NCBI RefSeq assembly: GCF_003265705.1
Contig: NW_020312859.1
Coordinates: 948,744-1,012,743 of the forward strand
Length of the DNA: 64,000 nt
Source: Callorhinus ursinus
Taxonomy: Eukaryota; Chordata; Mammalia; Carnivora; Otariidae
Reading direction: 5' to 3'
Under the pieces are notes generated by a model. The model was not told the DNA's origin. It worked only from the letters and a program-made list of their open reading frames with translations, and ran no database searches. Of the stretch, positions 62,701-64,000 are shown in pieces. Position 1 is the stretch's first letter; each line of letters opens with the position of its first letter. The position numbers and the translations under genes were made by a program.

Positions 62701-64000
62701 CTTTGCAGCGTGCTCTCTTACCCATGGAACCAGCTGCGTCCGTGGGAATGTAGGCAAAGAAGGAAGGTCTGTCTGCAGGTGGCTTGAAAAATAAGGGTTT
62801 GTTTTCCTCAAACATCAAGAAGGCAGAGAAAGGCAGTTCCAGGATTGATTCAGCAGCACGAAGATATCAGGACTTATCACTGGCATCTCTGTGATTCCCC
62901 AAGTCTTTCCCTCGTGGTGGCAGAGGTCTGCCACATCCTGTCTGCTTTAAAACATCTTTTTATTTACATAAACGTATTTTATGTATGTATGTATGTGTGT
63001 ATGTATTTATGTTTGAGAGAGAAAGAACGTGCACAAATGCGAACAGGGAAAGGGGCAGAGAGAGAGAGAGGGAGAGAGAATCTCAAGCAGGCTCTATGTT
63101 CAACACGGAGCCCAAGCGGGGCTCAGTCTCATGACCCTGAGGATCACCACCTGAGCTGAAACCAAGAGTCCGACGCTTAACCGACTGAGCCACCCAGGTG
63201 CCCCTACTTACATAAATGTATTTTAAAAGGAAGCTTTCGGGGCACCTGGGTGGCTCAGTAAGCGTCTGCCTTCGGCTCAGGTCATGATCCCAGGGTCCTA
63301 GGATCGAGCCCCACGCAGGGCTCCATGCTAAGTGGGAAGCCTGTTTCTCCCTCTCCCACTCCCCCTGCTTGTGTTCCCTCTCTTGCTGTGTTTCTCTCTG
63401 TCAAATAAACAAATAAAATCTTTTAAAAAAGTAAAAATAAAAGGAAGCTTTCGGTTGGTTCCTATGTGGGCAGAAATCTCTAGTTTATCCCCAATATTGA
63501 GTCTTTCTTTGTTCTTCTAGTAACAGAAGCCCCACGTGGGCACATGGCTTTGGAGAGAAAAAGCTGACTTTCCCTGCTTCCCTTGCAATTAGATGTGGTC
63601 CTGTGACTAAGTGTGGCCAACGGTATATGAGTGGGAATGGAGCGCGCAACTTCCGGGTCCTGCCCTACCCACCCTCTACTCCTGCTGGCTGGAACGTGAA
63701 CATGATGGGGGGACCAGAGATGCTACCTGGGAAGCCACATGTTGAGGGATAGATGGCAGATCTGCTCCGGGAGCTCTGGATCATTTATCCCAAATAACAG
63801 AACAAACATGATTCATGAAACCACAGGCTTTGAGTGCTAGTTATGCTTTTTTGAATATGTGTTAAAATTAATATATATGTTAAAATCTAAATATTGATCC
63901 ACATACCGTCCAAGTTAATCTCGTTTACTGTGGTATGGGTATTTGCCTACCACGCAGTCAGCTGTTTTGCTTACTTTATTTTCACATCAGCCCTGAAAGC
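33978..64000 (+). CDS. SLC13A3: SLC13A3 (NaDC3) sodium/dicarboxylate cotransporter, 5' part only
   Basis: Exons 33978-34088, 58721-58986 and 61332-61495 join in frame to about 180 residues of a protein that is about 600 in human. The product is a high-affinity Na+-coupled carrier of succinate, alpha-ketoglutarate and N-acetylaspartate in kidney, liver, brain and placenta membranes. The N-terminus reads [20 protein letters not shown], close to human NaDC3. The first SNT motif (S143-N144-T145 in [14 protein letters not shown]), part of the sodium/substrate site in the DASS/INDY fold, is in exon 3. Intron 1 is 24.6 kb and intron 2 is 2.3 kb. No fourth exon was recognised before the window end, so the gene is cut by the window and shows no sign of being broken. 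Confidence 0.95.
34640..34850 (-). mobile_element. MIR in SLC13A3 intron 1
   Basis: ATTTTCCAGAGAAGAAAAGT, GACTCACACAGCAAGTAGCT. A second, sense MIR precedes it at about 34380-34560. Confidence 0.8.
35895..36120 (-). mobile_element. MIR
   Basis: TTACTATGTGCCAAGCACCA, then GACTTGCCCAGGGTCACATA and CCAGTGCAGAGCCAGAATGC. Confidence 0.85.
36324..36379. repeat. Compound (TA)22(CA)6 microsatellite
   Basis: A pure TA run of about 44 bp is followed by about six CA units in SLC13A3 intron 1. It is probably length-variable and self-complementary. Confidence 0.95.
39080..39370 (+). mobile_element. L2 LINE 3' part
   Basis: CAGGGCCTTTGCACTTGCTG, AGATACCTGCAAGGCTTGCT, AAAGGCCTTCCCTGACCACC, close to the L2 consensus. 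Confidence 0.92.
39710..40160 (+). mobile_element. L2 LINE 3' part
   Basis: CAGGGCCTTTGCACTTGCTG, CCTCTTCTGAGGAGGCCTCT and the end CAGTAAACAAGTGAATGAAT, then the Can-SINE site. Confidence 0.92.
40206..40402 (-). mobile_element. Can-SINE in SLC13A3 intron 1
   Basis: Reverse copy with the 13-bp duplication GACATGCACTTTC at 40193-40205 and 40403-40415. It sits just beyond the end of an L2 copy. Confidence 0.97.
41500..41850 (-). mobile_element. MIR copies
   Basis: One antisense MIR at 41510-41750 (TTAAGTGCGAGGCACTGTTC, GGAAGTGGCAGAGCTGGGAT) and a second short one at about 41770-41850. Confidence 0.82.
42080..42260 (+). mobile_element. MIR
   Basis: GGTTCAAATCCTGGCTTTTT, CCAGTTACTTAACCTCTCTG, CCTCATCTATAGACAGATAT. 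Confidence 0.87.
42288..42493 (+). mobile_element. MER5A (hAT-Charlie) DNA element
   Basis: CAGTGATTCTCAAGCATTTT start, AAAGTCTGGAGACATTATAG, ACTGGCATCTGTTGGGTAGA, GATGCTGCTAAGCACCCTAC and the end GCTTGAGAAACCTGCC follow MER5A along its length. Confidence 0.92.
43460..43640 (+). mobile_element. MIR
   Basis: GGCTGTGTGATCTTGGGCAA, GTGACTTAGCCTCTCTGTGC, AAAATGAGGCCACTGATAGG. Confidence 0.87.
44500..44905 (-). mobile_element. L2 LINE, antisense
   Basis: TTGAGCACCTACTCAATGCC, AGCAGGGAAGGGGAGTGGGG, AGCAGGTGCAAAGGCACGGA. An L2 3' end in sense (GTAGGTGCTTAATAAACATG) precedes it at 44365-44460. Confidence 0.9.
46975..47190 (-). mobile_element. MIR
   Basis: CCCATTTTTATAGATGAGGA, CAGGATTTGAACCCAGGCAC. 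Confidence 0.83.
48345..48555 (-). mobile_element. MER5A (hAT-Charlie) DNA element, antisense
   Basis: CAGGGTTTCTATTGACGTTG, TTTAGCAGCATCCTGGCATC, GGGGGACAAAATCACCCTCT and TTGAGAACCACTGG are the reverse complement of MER5A. Confidence 0.9.
49720..51120 (+). mobile_element. HAL1/L1-type LINE, split by a DNA transposon
   Basis: A-rich sequence with ACAGACATTTCTCTGTGAAA, GAGACATGTTCTACAGGCTG and GAAATGATCGATATGGACTA resembles HAL1, an ORF1-only L1 relative. It continues after the 50250-50716 insertion (ACTCAAGTAAAACATATGCA and onward). There is no intact reading frame. Confidence 0.55.
50250..50716. mobile_element. Short Tigger/pogo-type DNA transposon with TA target sites
   Basis: The ends are imperfect inverted repeats (CAGCTCTTCTTCCACTTCCG at left, AGTTGGGGACCATCTC at right) flanked by TA at 50248-50249 and 50717-50718. 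The interior has AACCCATCGTAAGTTGGAAA, AGCCTACAGTTGGGCAGAGC and CTAGCCCAGGAAAAGATCAA. It is non-autonomous; the superfamily rests on the TA sites and termini, and the exact name is uncertain. Confidence 0.65.
51335..51490 (+). mobile_element. hAT-Charlie (MER1-type) DNA element
   Basis: GTTCTGTGATGATGGAAATG, AGTAGCTACTGAGGACTTGA, AATGTGGCCCCCGTGACCGA match the MER1-type pattern seen also near 7945. Confidence 0.7.
52885..53245 (-). mobile_element. L2 LINE, antisense
   Basis: TATTTATTCATTCAGTAAAT, GGAGCTTATGGTCTGGTGGG, GACAGCAGGTGCAAAGGCCT. Confidence 0.9.
53935..54415 (+). mobile_element. L1 LINE 3' region
   Basis: TTCACAGCAGCTTTACTCAT, CAAACTGGAAACAATCCAGT, GGATGGAATACTATTCAGCA, then AATTATAGCTCATAAAGCTA. 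It is decayed, with no open frame. Confidence 0.85.
54660..55030 (-). mobile_element. L1 ORF2 remnant, antisense
   Basis: TGGCCTCATGAATGAATTGG, TCTCTGGAAGAGCTTGTGTA, CCTTAAATGTTTGGTAGAAT, TTTCCTCTAGGTCATCAAAT match the antisense of L1 ORF2. It is decayed. Confidence 0.85.
55040..55310. mobile_element. Ancient LTR-like remnant, tentative
   Basis: GCCGGGAAGAGAGCTGTCAC, CTTGATCTTAGATTTTCCAG, TGATAGCAACCTGAGCTAAG match a widespread old LTR-like consensus whose family I cannot state. Confidence 0.45.
55966..56149 (-). mobile_element. Can-SINE, older subfamily
   Basis: Reverse copy (AATCAAGAGTCGGACACTTA body, GCCACCCCGGAGCCCC head) with a diverged duplication TGCTTGTCTAG / TGCTTGACTAA. Confidence 0.9.
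56481..56664 (+). mobile_element. Can-SINE in SLC13A3 intron 1
   Basis: Forward copy with a near-identical duplication AAGAATTTCTACTCAC / AAGAATTGCTACACAC at 56465-56480 and 56665-56680. The right copy grades into the (AC)23 run. Confidence 0.95.
56675..56720. repeat. (AC)23 microsatellite
   Basis: A pure AC run begins at the right target-site duplication of the Can-SINE at 56481, in SLC13A3 intron 1. Confidence 0.95.
57590..57745 (-). mobile_element. L1-type remnant
   Basis: AACATTCCATCACCCCAAAA and CTGGGCAACCACTGAGCTGT resemble the antisense 3' UTR of old L1 elements. Short and diverged. Confidence 0.45.
58721..58986 (+). CDS. SLC13A3: SLC13A3 coding exon 2 (residues 38-125)
   Basis: This 266-nt exon has acceptor CTACCCCCTGCAG and donor GTAAGG. 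It reads [20 protein letters not shown], then [25 protein letters not shown] and [18 protein letters not shown]. This covers helices 2-3 and the start of the first scaffold/transport half, nearly identical to human NaDC3. The frame is open into the intron on the 5' side; that extension is not supported as coding. Confidence 0.97.
58987..61331 (+). other. SLC13A3: SLC13A3 intron 2 (2.3 kb)
   Basis: Contains an hAT-type piece (about 59170-59265), a MIR (about 59285-59430), and an antisense L2 in two parts (about 59480-59590 and 60070-60380) around unclassified DNA. L2-like sequence recurs near 60965-61080. No exon was recognised. Confidence 0.65.
59480..60380 (-). mobile_element. L2 LINE, antisense, interrupted
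   Basis: Left part CCCTGCAGGGCCTTGGGCTC to ATTCTAAGAGGATTAAATGG; right part GGGGAACAACATGACCAAAT, GTTAGGAGACTGTTCTGGGT. Consensus order is kept, but about 480 bp at 59590-60070 do not belong to L2. Confidence 0.7.
61332..61495 (+). CDS. SLC13A3: SLC13A3 coding exon 3 (residues 126-180)
   Basis: This 164-nt exon has acceptor TCTGTTCCCAG and donor GTGAGG. It reads [20 protein letters not shown], then [14 protein letters not shown] and a charged loop ending DENT. The SNT triplet is the signature of this transporter family. The exon ends in phase 1, so the next exon lies beyond the window. Confidence 0.96.
61617..61636. repeat. (AAT)n short microsatellite
   Basis: About six AAT units lie in SLC13A3 intron 3, about 120 bp after the exon 3 donor. 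Confidence 0.85.
62020..62065 (+). mobile_element. Bare poly(A) retroposition with 17-bp target-site duplication
   Basis: AAATGTGCACATACCCT occurs at 62020-62036 and identically at 62049-62065, separated only by 12 A. The first copy is preceded by TT, giving a TT|AAAT nick site like that of the L1 endonuclease. Confidence 0.75.
62982..63204 (-). mobile_element. Can-SINE, older subfamily, in SLC13A3 intron 3
   Basis: Reverse copy with an expanded TATG-rich tail complement. Duplications TTACATAAACGTATTTTA (62964-62981) and TTACATAAATGTATTTTA (63208-63225) differ at one base. Confidence 0.93.
63241..63438 (+). mobile_element. Can-SINE in SLC13A3 intron 3
   Basis: Forward copy with a perfect 16-bp duplication AAAAGGAAGCTTTCGG at 63225-63240 and 63439-63454. 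It sits about 40 bp from the oppositely oriented copy at 62982. Confidence 0.97.

Larger units (their letters stand above)
61496..64000 (+). other. SLC13A3: SLC13A3 intron 3, cut by window end
   Basis: Contains an (AAT)n run, L1/HAL1-like DNA (about 61820-62430) with a duplicated 17-mer around poly(A), an (AAAG)n run near 62480, a MIR (about 62610-62720), two Can-SINEs in opposite orientation, and an unclassified old repeat at 63520-63840. No exon 4 was found. Confidence 0.65.

Overview
The window is a piece of nuclear genome from a placental mammal. Its many copies of a tRNA-derived Can-SINE (opening GGGGCGCCTGGGTGGCTCAG, ending in an AAATAAATAAAATCTT-type tail) are typical of carnivorans. 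The copies look like the arctoid subfamilies (bears, pinnipeds, mustelids), and I saw none with the canid-specific SINEC_Cf sequence, so an arctoid is my best guess. Identifications are by eye from protein and repeat consensus sequences I know. No database search was run.

Three protein-coding genes can be assembled exon by exon, all with GT-AG introns and consistent reading phase. (1) SLC2A10 (GLUT10, facilitative sugar transporter) lies on the minus strand. Its coding parts are 13840-13843, 5025-6302, 4272-4394, 2539-2674 and 397-475, giving 539 residues; the 3' UTR runs off the left edge. (2) TP53RK (PRPK/Bud32, the kinase-like subunit of KEOPS) lies on the plus strand. Its coding parts are 20240-20525 and 22257-22735, giving 254 residues, with a polyadenylation signal at 22822. 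(3) SLC13A3 (NaDC3, sodium/dicarboxylate cotransporter) lies on the plus strand. Only the first three coding exons are present (33978-34088, 58721-58986, 61332-61495), about 180 of roughly 600 residues; the rest lies beyond the right edge. The order and orientation SLC2A10 (-), TP53RK (+), SLC13A3 (+) matches human chromosome 20q13.12. The genes are neighbours by synteny and do not form a pathway.

Each gene begins in a GC-rich, CpG-rich block (about 13.56-14.11, 19.96-20.60 and 33.65-34.24 kb). Introns and intergenic DNA are mostly old repeats: L2, MIR, hAT-Charlie/MER, MaLR-like LTRs and L1/HAL1 pieces. On top of these are about 14 younger Can-SINEs, most with visible target-site duplications, and several microsatellites.

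I found no undescribed gene system. The items most worth a second look are: a 16-bp motif repeated about five times in the TP53RK promoter/leader; a bare poly(A) insertion flanked by a perfect 17-bp target-site duplication in SLC13A3 intron 3; a three-layer nest L2 > MIR > Can-SINE in SLC2A10 intron 1; a CATC-rich satellite about 60 bp from the SLC2A10 exon 2 acceptor; a very G-rich tract in SLC2A10 intron 3; and oppositely oriented Can-SINEs flanking SLC13A3 exons 2-3.
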